Positions 1 through 7,922 of a DNA stretch of 18,615 nucleotides are shown here, piece by piece; position 1 is the first letter of the stretch, and every line of letters starts with the position of its first letter. The notes under the pieces were generated by a model that was not told the DNA's origin, ran no database searches, and worked only from the letters and a program-made list of their open reading frames with translations. A program made the translations under genes and the position numbers. This stretch comes from JBHIBC01 sp046758905 (GTDB lineage: Bacteria > Acidobacteriota > Polarisedimenticolia > Gp22-AA2): the NCBI GenBank assembly GCA_046758905.1, contig JBHIBC010000055.1, positions 1 through 18,615 on the forward strand, given 5' to 3'.

Positions 1-1467
1 CGCCCCGCCCGCGGCATCGTCCCCCCTGCGCCTCCGGGCCGGCGGGAGCGGGCCGGCGACCGGGCGGGCCGGGGCTCCGCCCCGGCCCCGCCCGCACCCG
101 CGCCAACCACCGCGGCCGGCCGCCGACCCGCCGCCGAGCACCTCTTCCCGCGCAGCCTGATCGTGGACTATCCGGTGGCCGTCCGCGCCGAGGGCATCTG
201 GATCTACGACAGCACGGGCAGGAGGATCCTGGACGGCTCCGGCGGCGCGGTGGTGTGCTCTATCGGCCACGGCGTGAGCGAGATCGCCGCCGCCATGGCC
301 GCGCAGGCGAAGCGGCTCGCCTTCGTCCACTCGACACAGTTCGTCTCAAGGGAGTCGATGAAGCTGTCGGCGCGGATCGCCGCCCTCTGCCCGGGCGACC
401 TGAGGACGACCGGCCGCGTCTACCTGGTCTCCGGCGGCAGCGAGGCGATCGAGACCGCGATCAAGCTGGCCCGGCAGTACCATGTCGAGACCGGCCGCCC
501 GCAGAGGACCAGGGTCATCGGGCGCTGGCAGTCGTACCACGGCAGCACCCTGGGCGCCCTGGCGGTCACCGGCAACGTCGCACGCCGGAGCCTCTACCAG
601 CCGTTGCTCGCCGACATGCCGCACATCCCGCCCTGCTACTGCTACCGCTGCCCGTACGGGCTGAGGTACCCGTCCTGCGAGATCGCCTGCATCGAGGAGC
701 TCGAGACCGCGGTCCACCAGCAGGGCGCCGACACCGTCGCGGCGTTCATCGCCGAGCCGATCGTCGGCGCGACCCTGGGCGCCGTCCCGGCGGTCGACGG
801 GTACTGGAAGCGGGCGCGCGAGATCTGCTCGAAGCACCACATCCTGCTGATCGCCGACGAGGTGATGACCGGGGTCGGACGCACCGGGAAGAACTTCGGC
901 GTCGATCACTGCAAGGTGGTGCCCGACATGATCGCGACCGGGAAGGGGCTGTCGGGAGGCTACGCGCCCCTCGGCGCCGTGATCGCCCGGGGGTTCATCG
1001 CCGACGCCCTCCGCGCGGGGCGCGGCTACTTCGAGCACGGATTCACCTACAGCGCCAACCCGCTCTCAGCCGCCGTCGGGATCGCCGTCCTCGACTACAT
1101 CGAGAAGAACCGCCTCATCGCCCGCGCCGCGCGGATGGGGGGGACGCTGGAGAGGAAGCTGGCGGCCCTCCGGCGCCACCACATCGTCGGCGACGTCCGC
1201 GGCCGCGGGATGATGTGGGGCGTCGAGATCGTCAAGGACCGGAAGAGCCGCGAGCCGTTCCCCGCCTCGCTCAAGGTGTCGAAGAGGATCTACGGCGCCT
1301 GTCTGGAGGAGGGGCTCTTGATCTACCCCGGCTCGGGGAGCCGCGAGGGACGGGATGGAGACCACTTCATCGTCGCCCCTCCGCTCACGATCACCTCGTC
1401 CGAGATCGACGAGCTCGTCGCGCGGCTCGACCGGGGCCTCGCGAGGGTCGCGAGAGCCCTGCGCTGA
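1..1467 (+). CDS. Class III (PLP-dependent) aminotransferase, 5' end not in window or unclear
   Basis: Fold-type I PLP enzyme that moves amino groups between an amino donor and a keto acid in the cytoplasm; the substrate cannot be read from sequence. Numbering from the first in-frame start codon (GTG at 163), the PLP phosphate-binding segment is SGGSEA, the cofactor Asp is D232 in LLIADEVMTG, and the Schiff-base Lys is K261 in GKGLSGGYAPLGAV. A Cys cluster (C158, C160, C163, C172, C176) lies mid-protein. Start: GTG 163 has no Shine-Dalgarno sequence, and codons just upstream (139-162, reading HLFPRSLI) look like the usual family N-terminus. The frame stays open to base 1 with no ATG/GTG/TTG, so the gene probably begins outside the window or carries an Ala/Pro-rich extension. 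The minimal CDS is 163-1467. Family call is confident; the start is not. It is followed after 74 bp by the isoaspartyl peptidase gene. Confidence 0.85.
   Translation, partial: RPARGIVPPAPPGRRERAGDRAGRGSAPAPPAPAPTTAAGRRPAAEHLFPRSLIVDYPVAVRAEGIWIYDSTGRRILDGSGGAVVCSIGHGVSEIAAAMAAQAKRLAFVHSTQFVSRESMKLSARIAALCPGDLRTTGRVYLVSGGSEAIETAIKLARQYHVETGRPQRTRVIGRWQSYHGSTLGALAVTGNVARRSLYQPLLADMPHIPPCYCYRCPYGLRYPSCEIACIEELETAVHQQGADTVAAFIAEPIVGATLGAVPAVDGYWKRAREICSKHHILLIADEVMTGVGRTGKNFGVDHCKVVPDMIATGKGLSGGYAPLGAVIARGFIADALRAGRGYFEHGFTYSANPLSAAVGIAVLDYIEKNRLIARAARMGGTLERKLAALRRHHIVGDVRGRGMMWGVEIVKDRKSREPFPASLKVSKRIYGACLEEGLLIYPGSGSREGRDGDHFIVAPPLTITSSEIDELVARLDRGLARVARALR
66..88. other. GC-rich perfect hairpin near left edge
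   Basis: Perfect 9-bp inverted repeat (arms 66-74 and 80-88) around the 5-nt loop CTCCG. There is no T-tract. It could be a terminator-like intergenic hairpin, which would argue that the aminotransferase starts downstream, or chance structure in very GC-rich coding DNA. Confidence 0.35.
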
Positions 1468-1541
1468 GGCGCTCCGCCTCCGCGGCGCCGGCCCTGTCTC
1501 GGAGGGGGGTCCCTCCCTGCGCCGCAGGAAAGGAGGATGGG

Positions 1542-2648
1542 ATGAGACGAACCATGATGCCCCTCGCGGCCCTGCTCCTGCTGCCGGGCTGTGGCGACGT
1601 CGGATCGGGACGGTCGGGCGCGGGGGCGTCCCGGGTCGAGTGGGCCCTGGCGATCCACGGCGGCGCCGGGGTGATCTCCAGGTCCGTCGCTGAGGGGGAT
1701 CGGCGGGAATACCTGGACAGCCTGGAGGAGGCCCTGCGGGTCGGGTCGGCGGTCCTGTCCGAAGGGGGCACCGCCCTCGACGCCGTCGAGAAGGTCGTCG
1801 TGCTCATGGAGGACGACCCGAAATTCAACGCGGGGAGGGGGGCGGTCTACAACCACGACGGCGAGCACGAGCTCGACGCCTGCATCATGGACGGGCGCAC
1901 CCTCGGCTGCGGCGCGGTGACCGGGGTGACCACCGTGAAGAATCCGATCATCCTGGCGCGCTACGTGATGGAACGCTCCGGCCACGTGCTGCTCTCGGGC
2001 GCGGGCGCCGAGCGGTTCGCCGACGAGATGGGCGTGGAGCGGGTCGAGCAGAGCTACTTCCACACGGAGAAGCGCCGCCGCTCGTGGCTGGAGTATCGGA
2101 AGAAGTCGGGCGAGGCCGGGCGGGACGAGGCGTTCGGCACCGTCGACGGGATCCGACCCGGCCGTGAGGCCGGATCGGCCGGCGGCTCAGATGCGGCCGA
2201 CGGCCACGCCTCGCGGCGCGGTGGCCGCCCGCACGGCCGCTCGCCGGGGACGGTCGGCGCCGTGGCCCTCGATCGGCACGGCAACCTGGCGGCGGCGACC
2301 TCCACCGGCGGGCTGACCGGAAAGCGGTTCGGGCGCGTCGGCGACACCCCGATCGCCGGCGCGGGGACCTACGCCAACAACGCCACCTGCGCGGTGTCGG
2401 GCACCGGCAAGGGGGAGGAATTCATCCGCCACAACGTCGCCTACCGGATCTCGGCCCTGATGGAGTTCGGGGGGGTGCCCCTGCAACGGGCCGCGGAGGA
2501 GGTGGTCCGCCGCACCCTCCGCCCCGGAGAGGGCGGCGTCATCGCCGTCGGCCGCGACGGGAGCGTCGCCCTGGTCTTCAACACCGAGGGGATGTTCCGC
2601 GGCGCAGCCGATTCGTCCGGACGGTTCGAGGTGGCGATCTGGGAGTAG
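1542..2648 (+). CDS. Isoaspartyl peptidase / L-asparaginase (Ntn hydrolase, family T2), predicted lipoprotein
   Basis: 368 aa. Family T2 enzymes self-cleave before a Thr that becomes the N-terminal nucleophile, then hydrolyse beta-aspartyl dipeptides and/or asparagine. The start ATG has AGGAGG five bases upstream. The N-terminus MRRTMMPLAALLLLPGC ends in a lipobox, so C17 is probably lipidated and the enzyme is anchored in the cell envelope. Seen motifs: IHGGAG near the mature start, FNAGRGAVYN followed by LDACIMDG (substrate pocket), and GTVGAVALD with T237 as the predicted nucleophile, then TSTGG and the GRVGD...GAGTYANN block. The stretch just before T237 (about 190-235) is Gly/Arg-rich and unconserved-looking, as expected for the linker left after autocleavage. 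Typical T2 enzymes are about 300-330 aa; the extra length is the signal and linker. Envelope location with an adjacent aminotransferase suggests amino-acid scavenging (inference). A 6-bp hairpin (1466-1480) overlaps the end of the upstream gene but has no T-tract, so co-transcription is possible. Confidence 0.9.
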   Translation: MRRTMMPLAALLLLPGCGDVGSGRSGAGASRVEWALAIHGGAGVISRSVAEGDRREYLDSLEEALRVGSAVLSEGGTALDAVEKVVVLMEDDPKFNAGRGAVYNHDGEHELDACIMDGRTLGCGAVTGVTTVKNPIILARYVMERSGHVLLSGAGAERFADEMGVERVEQSYFHTEKRRRSWLEYRKKSGEAGRDEAFGTVDGIRPGREAGSAGGSDAADGHASRRGGRPHGRSPGTVGAVALDRHGNLAAATSTGGLTGKRFGRVGDTPIAGAGTYANNATCAVSGTGKGEEFIRHNVAYRISALMEFGGVPLQRAAEEVVRRTLRPGEGGVIAVGRDGSVALVFNTEGMFRGAADSSGRFEVAIWE

Positions 2649-2662
2649 ACGCCGCCCGGGTC

Positions 2663-2681
2663 GGCCGGCGCGGGCCCGGCC
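2663..2681. terminator. Possible bidirectional terminator hairpin between convergent genes
   Basis: Inverted repeat GGCCGG / CCGGCC (2663-2668 and 2676-2681) with a 7-nt loop, in the 40-bp gap between the stop of the asparaginase gene (2648) and the stop of the minus-strand DUF3857 gene (2689). Position favours a terminator. The lack of a T-tract makes it weak evidence for intrinsic termination. Confidence 0.3.
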
Positions 2682-2688
2682 TCCCCGA

Positions 2689-4745
2689 TCAGCCCCCGCT
2701 GCGCCGGAAGGCCACGGTGGATCGGTCGGCCTGGAGGATCCGGTCGAACTGCGCGTGCACCTTGGTCGCCAGAGAGGCGGGCCAGCGGTTCCTGCGCGCG
2801 ACGAACGACCGCCTGCAGCGCACCGCGTCCTCCCCCTGGGATGTGCAGCTGAAAGTGAGGCTCGTGACCGGGGTCCGCGCCATCACGGGAGACGGCCTCT
2901 GCGCGACGCTCATGCCTTCCGGCGGCTCGATGATGACGACCTCCTCCCGGTTCCAGCCCCTGTCGACGTAGAGGGGGTACTGCCTCTCGCCCCTGGAGAT
3001 GGGGTTCACCTCGAGGCCGGAGAGCACGCAGCCGCGCACCAGCATGACATCGTCCGCCACCGTCACCAGGCCGGGGGCCTCGGCTTCCATCTTGATCCTG
3101 AGTGGCTTCTCCACGTCCGCCAGATCCTCGATGGCGTGCGAGCGCAGGACCGCGCCCGGGCGCATGCTCTTGATCCAGTCCTGCAGGTAGGAGATCCTGC
3201 CGTCCTCCGCGACGGGCGCCAGATGCTCGCGCATGTCGACGGCGTCCTCGCCGTGGAACTCCGCCTTGATCTCCAGCGCCGCCCGGCCGTCCCGGCGCGG
3301 CTTGACGGTGACTGCATACCGGGTCCTGTTCGCCTCCCTCTTCGACGGGAGCCGGACGATCTCCCCCCGGCCGTCCTGGATGAGCAGCGCCTCCGCGCCC
3401 GAGTCCTTCCAGGGAACGAGGCGGAACGGGGCATACGCGACCGTCGGGTCGAGCCACTGGTAGCTCCCGTCGGGTTGGGGGATCGCCACCACCGTGTGGG
3501 TGAACTGCGAGAAGCTGAAGAAATTGGGGTTCAGGGAGCCGTAGTCCTTTCCCACCACGAGGGCCGCATAGGAGTCGACGCCGATCGACTCGAGCGCGGC
3601 CCGCAGCAGCATCGCCTTGTCCTCGTTGTCGGCGATCTTGTTCTTGAGGATGTACTCCACGGAATGGACCCGACCGATCACGGAGATCCACTGCACGTAG
3701 CGAAAATCGTCTCTGACGTGCCTGAGGATCGCCTCGATCCTCCGCTGCGGATCCGAGATGCCCTCCACCCATTTCGCCACGACAGGCTTGATCGCCGACT
3801 GCCCCTCTCCGGCCGCCTTGTCGTAGTAGAACCCCGCGTACCGGGCGATCGAGGCCCAGTCGATGAAGAACCGATCCTGCCGGCCCAGGGCCTCCAGATA
3901 CCAGCCCTTCCAGGATTGCAGCGTCATCTCCAGCCGCGGCCCGGCCTCCCGAGGCGGCGGCATCAGGATCTCGTCCCGGTACCCGGACAGGTTGGTCAGC
4001 TCCATCGCGTAGAGCTGTCCCTTGGCCTTCCCCTCGCGCCAATTGGTGATCACCGGCTCGACGTTCGGCGGGCAGAGGTCGCAGAGGATCGAGTACGCCG
4101 CCCCGTTCGGGATCGCCTGGGTCACTCTCGACCTGCGGGTGAACTCTGGCCCGTCGAAGAACCACGGCTCGATGTAGAGAAGAGGGAGTTGTCGTGTCGG
4201 TCGAACTGATACTCGAGGATCGCTCCCGGCTCTACGGCCGGGAAGTTGAACACCCACTCCGTGAACTTTAGGTCCGCCACCTCCACGGCGACCTTCTCGA
4301 AGATCTGGTCGGCGGCGACCGGAACGATCGTCCCGTCCGCCTTGATCGTCCGGGCGCGGATGTTGCTCACTCGGGAGTACTTCCGTGCGGGGATGCGCAC
4401 TTCGCCGAACCGCTTGCCCGCCTCCGTCAGGACCTTGAGCCTCCAGTGGTAGTGCAGCACATTGACCCAGTCGTCGCCCTTCTTGACGATCTTCCCGTTC
4501 CGCTCCCTGTTGAGCTGGACCGCGTCGGCGTCAGGGGCCTGCGCGACTCCCGCGAGCTGCCGCTCCTCGGCGCTGATCTCCGGCCGGCCTGATCCCGGCG
4601 CGGCCGTCTTCCTCTTTCTTTTCGCAGCCTGCGCTGCGCCCGGCGCCAGGAGCGCGGCGATCAGCACCACTGAGAGGCCCGCCAGCCGGCGGCGGGAGCC
4701 GTAGTCGCGAAGCCTGCGGATCGGGGTGAGCTGGCTCTCGGACAC
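2689..4745 (-). pseudogene. DUF3857/transglutaminase-like exported protein, frameshifted and lacking the catalytic Cys
   Basis: Two minus-strand reading frames join into one protein of about 685 aa if one base is restored near 4177-4184: the first frame (4745 down to 4122) and the second (from about 4180 down to 2689). At the break the first frame reads FDRHDNSLF and the second continues LYIEPWFFDGPEF, a normal DUF3857 passage; a missing G on the plus strand (GAGAAG for GAGGAAG) explains it. Start is GTG 4745: AAGGAGG lies 7 nt upstream and the N-terminus (Arg-rich, then a hydrophobic run ending PGAAQA) is a signal peptide. Restored order: signal, DUF3857, transglutaminase-like core, C-terminal domain. 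In the core, ADNEDKAMLL stands where the intact neighbour has GDCKDKATLL, so Asn (about residue 374) replaces the Cys. The matching His (about 417, FTHTVV) and Asp (about 433, WLDPT) remain. The frameshift may be an assembly or read error, since the rest of the gene looks constrained. Function unknown. Confidence 0.8.
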
Positions 4746-4774
4746 TTCGGCACCTCCTTGGCGATCTGGACGTA

Positions 4775-4802
4775 TTGAGGAGCGGTGATTTGATGGTATT
4801 GT
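4775..4802 (+). promoter_or_regulatory. Weak candidate promoter for the transglutaminase gene at 4866
   Basis: TTGAGG (4775-4780), a 16-bp spacer and TATTGT (4797-4802), each 4 of 6 matches to consensus. It overlaps the opposing promoter on the minus strand, so the two genes may compete for or share control. Weak by itself. Confidence 0.3.
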
Positions 4803-4825
4803 ATGCGACCAAGGGACCCTGTCAA
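4798..4825 (-). promoter_or_regulatory. Strong sigma70-type promoter for the DUF3857 gene at 2689-4745
   Basis: On the minus strand, a perfect -35 TTGACA (4825-4820), a 16-bp spacer and -10 TACAAT (4803-4798; 5 of 6 matches). The predicted start of transcription near 4791 gives a leader of about 46 nt before GTG 4745, which includes the AAGGAGG site. Confidence 0.7.
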
Positions 4826-4865
4826 TGGGCCGCGGAGACTCCCCGAAAGGGGACGCCGCATATCC

Positions 4866-6791
4866 ATGACCAGAACGCCGGCCGCCGTCCTCTCGTTCCT
4901 GATCATCGGGCTGCCGCCGCTCGCGGCGGCGGGCTCCCCGCGCGCCGGCGCGGCCGATCTCGAGGCGGGTCAGGACGCCGTCGTGCTGGAGGAGCACCTC
5001 GAGATCGAGATCCGATCCCTCACCGATGCCCGTGTCCGGTACCTGAACCGCACCAGGGTGTTGACGCCGCGGGGCGTCGAGAGATTCGGCTACGCGGGCG
5101 TCCCATACCGGCCGGGAGTGTCGGTCCAGCGACTGACCGGTACCGTGATCCTGCCGTCGGGCGGGAAGATCAGGGTCAAGAAGAGGGACATCATGGACGG
5201 CGCGGCGTTCGCGTCGTACGAGCTATACTCCGACTCACGATTCCGCGGCATCAGGTTCGACGGGGTGGTGCCGGGCTCGGTCGTGGAGCACTCGTACACC
5301 CTGCGCCTGGAGAACCTGCGGTTCCTGCCGAGCCCCGTCTACCTTCAGGAAGAGGAGGGCGTGCCCGTCCGTCTCAAGACCCTCACCGTTCGCGTTCCGG
5401 TGGGCTTCCCTATGAGGCTGTCCGTGCGCGGAAGCTCCCCGGACTACTCGCGCGAGGAGGCGGGAGGGACGGTGACGCACAGATGGAGCGTGCGCGACGT
5501 GCCGGCGCTTGTGGTCAATCCGAACAGCCCTCCGATCCATGATCTGCTGCCCAGGATCACGATCGAGCCGAAACGCATGGTCTGGGGCGAGCGCGAGATC
5601 GACGCCGCCAACTGGGACGGCATCGCGCGCTTCTACTGGGATCTGGCGCGCGAGAGGATGGCCCCGACGGCGGAGGTCGCACGCAAGGCCGGGGAGCTGA
5701 CCGCCGGCGTGCAGGACGCGGAGGAGAAGACCCGCCTCCTCTACGAGTTCGTCCAGGGCAAGGTGAACTACGTGTCGATCTCGTTGGACATCGGCGGGTG
5801 GCAGCCGCACCCAAACAGCGAGGTGCTCCGTCACCTCTACGGCGACTGCAAGGACAAGGCGACGCTGCTGATCGCCATGCTCCGGGCCGTCGATCTCCGC
5901 GGCTTCCCGGTGCTGATCCGCAGCCGGGAAATCGGCACGCTGGATCGCGACAGCCCGTCGCTCAAGTTCAATCACGCCATCGTCGCGGCGCCCTCGCCGG
6001 AAGGGTACCTGTTCATGGACCCGACCTCCGCTTTCACGCCGTTCGGGGATCTTCCCTGGGGGGACCAGGGCGTCGCTGTCCTGGTGATCGGGGAGGACGG
6101 GGACGGCCATCTGACACAGACGCCCCTGTTCCCCGCCCGCCGCAACCGGAGGCATCTGTCGGTGACGGGCCGGCTCGGCCCGGGCGGCGGCCTCGAGGGG
6201 GACGTCGTGATCGACTCCTGGGGCCAGAGGAGAGCGGAGCTGGCACCGCTTCTGTGGGAGAAGTCGACCCACCGCGAGGACTTCCTCGCCTGGTTCACGT
6301 CCACCCTCGCTCCGGGGGCGCGGATGACCGACCAGGAGATCCGGCCCCCGTCGCAGCCGGACGATCCCATTCGGATCGTCAGCCGCTTCACGATCCCCGC
6401 GTACGTGACCCGGGCCGGCAGACTGGAGATCGTCTCGCCGCATCTGTCACGGTTTCGCGACCTGACCTCTCTGGCGACCTACTCGTCGCGCCGGCATCCG
6501 TTCTTCTTCGGGTACCCCTTCACCGACACGGTGGAGTCGCGCCTGGTCCTGCCGCCCGGACGGACGCTCAAGAAGGTCCCGGAGGACAGCAGCATCGAGG
6601 GTCCGGGGCTGAAGGCGAGCACGGTGTACGAGCTGAAGCGGGAGGGTGGGCGGAACGTGCTGGTGGTCCGGCGGGCGGTCGAGGTGGCGCGCCGCGAGAT
6701 CCCGGTCAAGGAGTACGCGGCGCTCAGGGACTTCATCTCCGCCCTCGCCGAGGAGGAGGCGAGGGGGGTCGCCCTCAAGCCGGATTACTGA
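4866..6791 (+). CDS. DUF3857 / transglutaminase-like exported protein, catalytic triad intact
   Basis: 641 aa. DUF3857 followed by a transglutaminase-like cysteine-protease fold is common in exported proteins of Bacteroidota and Acidobacteriota; substrates are not established, and protein cross-linking or peptide cleavage are both possible. Start ATG 4866 is preferred over ATG 4803 because it opens directly on a signal peptide (MTRTPAAVLSFLIIG, then PPLAAA); the ribosome site is weak (GAAAGGGGA, 12 nt upstream). DUF3857 covers about residues 45-220. The core carries C328 in YGDCKDKATLL, H370 in KFNHAIV and D385 in FMDPT, a complete Cys-His-Asp set. The last 200 residues are a beta-rich-looking domain, probably DUF3858-like. 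It is divergent from the inactive paralogue at 2689-4745 and convergent with the flavoprotein gene, whose stop abuts this one. Confidence 0.85.
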   Translation: MTRTPAAVLSFLIIGLPPLAAAGSPRAGAADLEAGQDAVVLEEHLEIEIRSLTDARVRYLNRTRVLTPRGVERFGYAGVPYRPGVSVQRLTGTVILPSGGKIRVKKRDIMDGAAFASYELYSDSRFRGIRFDGVVPGSVVEHSYTLRLENLRFLPSPVYLQEEEGVPVRLKTLTVRVPVGFPMRLSVRGSSPDYSREEAGGTVTHRWSVRDVPALVVNPNSPPIHDLLPRITIEPKRMVWGEREIDAANWDGIARFYWDLARERMAPTAEVARKAGELTAGVQDAEEKTRLLYEFVQGKVNYVSISLDIGGWQPHPNSEVLRHLYGDCKDKATLLIAMLRAVDLRGFPVLIRSREIGTLDRDSPSLKFNHAIVAAPSPEGYLFMDPTSAFTPFGDLPWGDQGVAVLVIGEDGDGHLTQTPLFPARRNRRHLSVTGRLGPGGGLEGDVVIDSWGQRRAELAPLLWEKSTHREDFLAWFTSTLAPGARMTDQEIRPPSQPDDPIRIVSRFTIPAYVTRAGRLEIVSPHLSRFRDLTSLATYSSRRHPFFFGYPFTDTVESRLVLPPGRTLKKVPEDSSIEGPGLKASTVYELKREGGRNVLVVRRAVEVARREIPVKEYAALRDFISALAEEEARGVALKPDY

Positions 6792-7922
6792 TCAGCGGTC
6801 CCGCTTACCGGCGCCGGCCGCCAGGAGCGCCGCCCGCAGGGCGCGCCGGCGGCGCGAGTCGATCGTGTCGACGGCCCGCACCGCGTACTCCTGGGCGGTG
6901 TAGATCTGCTTCATCAAGGGCCCGTGCCGGCCGCGCGCCATGTCGCCGATCGCGAACAGGCCGGGGACGCTGGTCTCGCCCCGGCGGTCGACCAGCACGT
7001 GCCGGAGCTCCGGCGACGCGTCGCCCCCCTCCAGATCGGCCCCCAGGGCGCGCGCCAGATCGTTGTAGACGCGGTACAGGCCCATCGCGACGATGGCGAT
7101 ATCGACCTCCACCCGGGTGCCGTCCCCGAGGGTGAATCCCCTGAGGGTCGCGCCGCGATCGGCGCCCTCGACCTCGACGATCCGCTCCTCCCGGACCGCG
7201 ATCCCCTCAAGCCCCAGCAGACGGCCGCGCTCCTCGCTCCAGGCGATCGGCTCCCCGCCGGTGAGCACGGCGACGTCCACGCCGTAGCGCTCCCGCACCA
7301 TCAGGGCCACCTCGGCCGCCGCGTCGCCCGCGCCGAGCAGCGCCACCCGGCGGCCGCGGGTCAGGTGCCCCTCGCAGCGGACGCAGTACAGGAGGGTCTC
7401 CTGGTTGGCGTAGGGAAAGACCCAGTGGATCCCGGCGATCTCCCGATCGCCGCGCCGCTTGTGGACCACCGGCTGCCGGTCCATGACCCCGGTGGACAGG
7501 ATGACGCTCGCGGCCGCGAGCTCCTCCCCGCGCGCGGTCCGGATCCGGAAGCGGTCCTCCTCCCGATCGGCGCCGACCGCGCGGTCCTCGACGAGCCGCA
7601 CCCGCCCGGCGTGCTCGGCCGCGATCCGCGCCCGGGCGTTCGCGACGAGGTCCCGGGCGGAGATGTGCAGGTGCTGCTCCGCGGCCGCCCTCGCGGCTTC
7701 CGGGTGCTCCCGCCCCAGGACGGCGACGATCCGGTCCTGGACGATCGCCGGATGGACGCCGAGCATATTGTCGATGTTGAGGACGTAGGCGGCGCGGCTC
7801 GCCCCGTCGACCCGCCGGTCCCCCAGGATCCAGACCGTGTCCAGCTCGTACTGCGCGGCGCGCAGCGCCGCCGCGGCCCCGCCGATCCCCCCGCCCACGA
7901 CGATGAGGTGCGCGTCGCTCAT
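6792..7922 (-). CDS. Thioredoxin-reductase-like FAD-dependent oxidoreductase
   Basis: 376 aa, cytosolic. Two-dinucleotide-domain flavoprotein. FAD-binding GGGIGG lies at residues 9-14; a second Rossmann motif GAGDAAAEVA follows a thioredoxin-reductase-type redox pair, C180-V-R-C183-E-G; the C-terminal FAD-contacting GLFAIGDMA is present. Standard thioredoxin reductases are about 310-320 aa with CxxCDG and an HRRxxxR motif that holds the NADPH phosphate. Here the equivalent strand reads VAVLTGGEPIAW with no such Arg pair, so NADH, another donor or another substrate is possible. Start ATG 7922 overlaps the stop of the upstream M28 peptidase gene by four bases (ATGA), implying translational coupling. 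The exact reaction is unknown; the call to a general flavoprotein disulfide reductase-like family is firm. Confidence 0.82.
   Translation of the reverse strand: MSDAHLIVVGGGIGGAAAALRAAQYELDTVWILGDRRVDGASRAAYVLNIDNMLGVHPAIVQDRIVAVLGREHPEAARAAAEQHLHISARDLVANARARIAAEHAGRVRLVEDRAVGADREEDRFRIRTARGEELAAASVILSTGVMDRQPVVHKRRGDREIAGIHWVFPYANQETLLYCVRCEGHLTRGRRVALLGAGDAAAEVALMVRERYGVDVAVLTGGEPIAWSEERGRLLGLEGIAVREERIVEVEGADRGATLRGFTLGDGTRVEVDIAIVAMGLYRVYNDLARALGADLEGGDASPELRHVLVDRRGETSVPGLFAIGDMARGRHGPLMKQIYTAQEYAVRAVDTIDSRRRRALRAALLAAGAGKRDR

Noticed and set aside
255..1541. Long plus-strand open frame that would fuse a 429-residue stretch onto the isoaspartyl peptidase
   Set aside because: It is an Arg/Pro-rich shadow of the aminotransferase in another frame. 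The lipobox start with AGGAGG at 1542 marks the real gene.
2441..4165. 574-codon minus-strand open frame
   Set aside because: Low-complexity alternative frame of the DUF3857 gene and antisense to the asparaginase gene.
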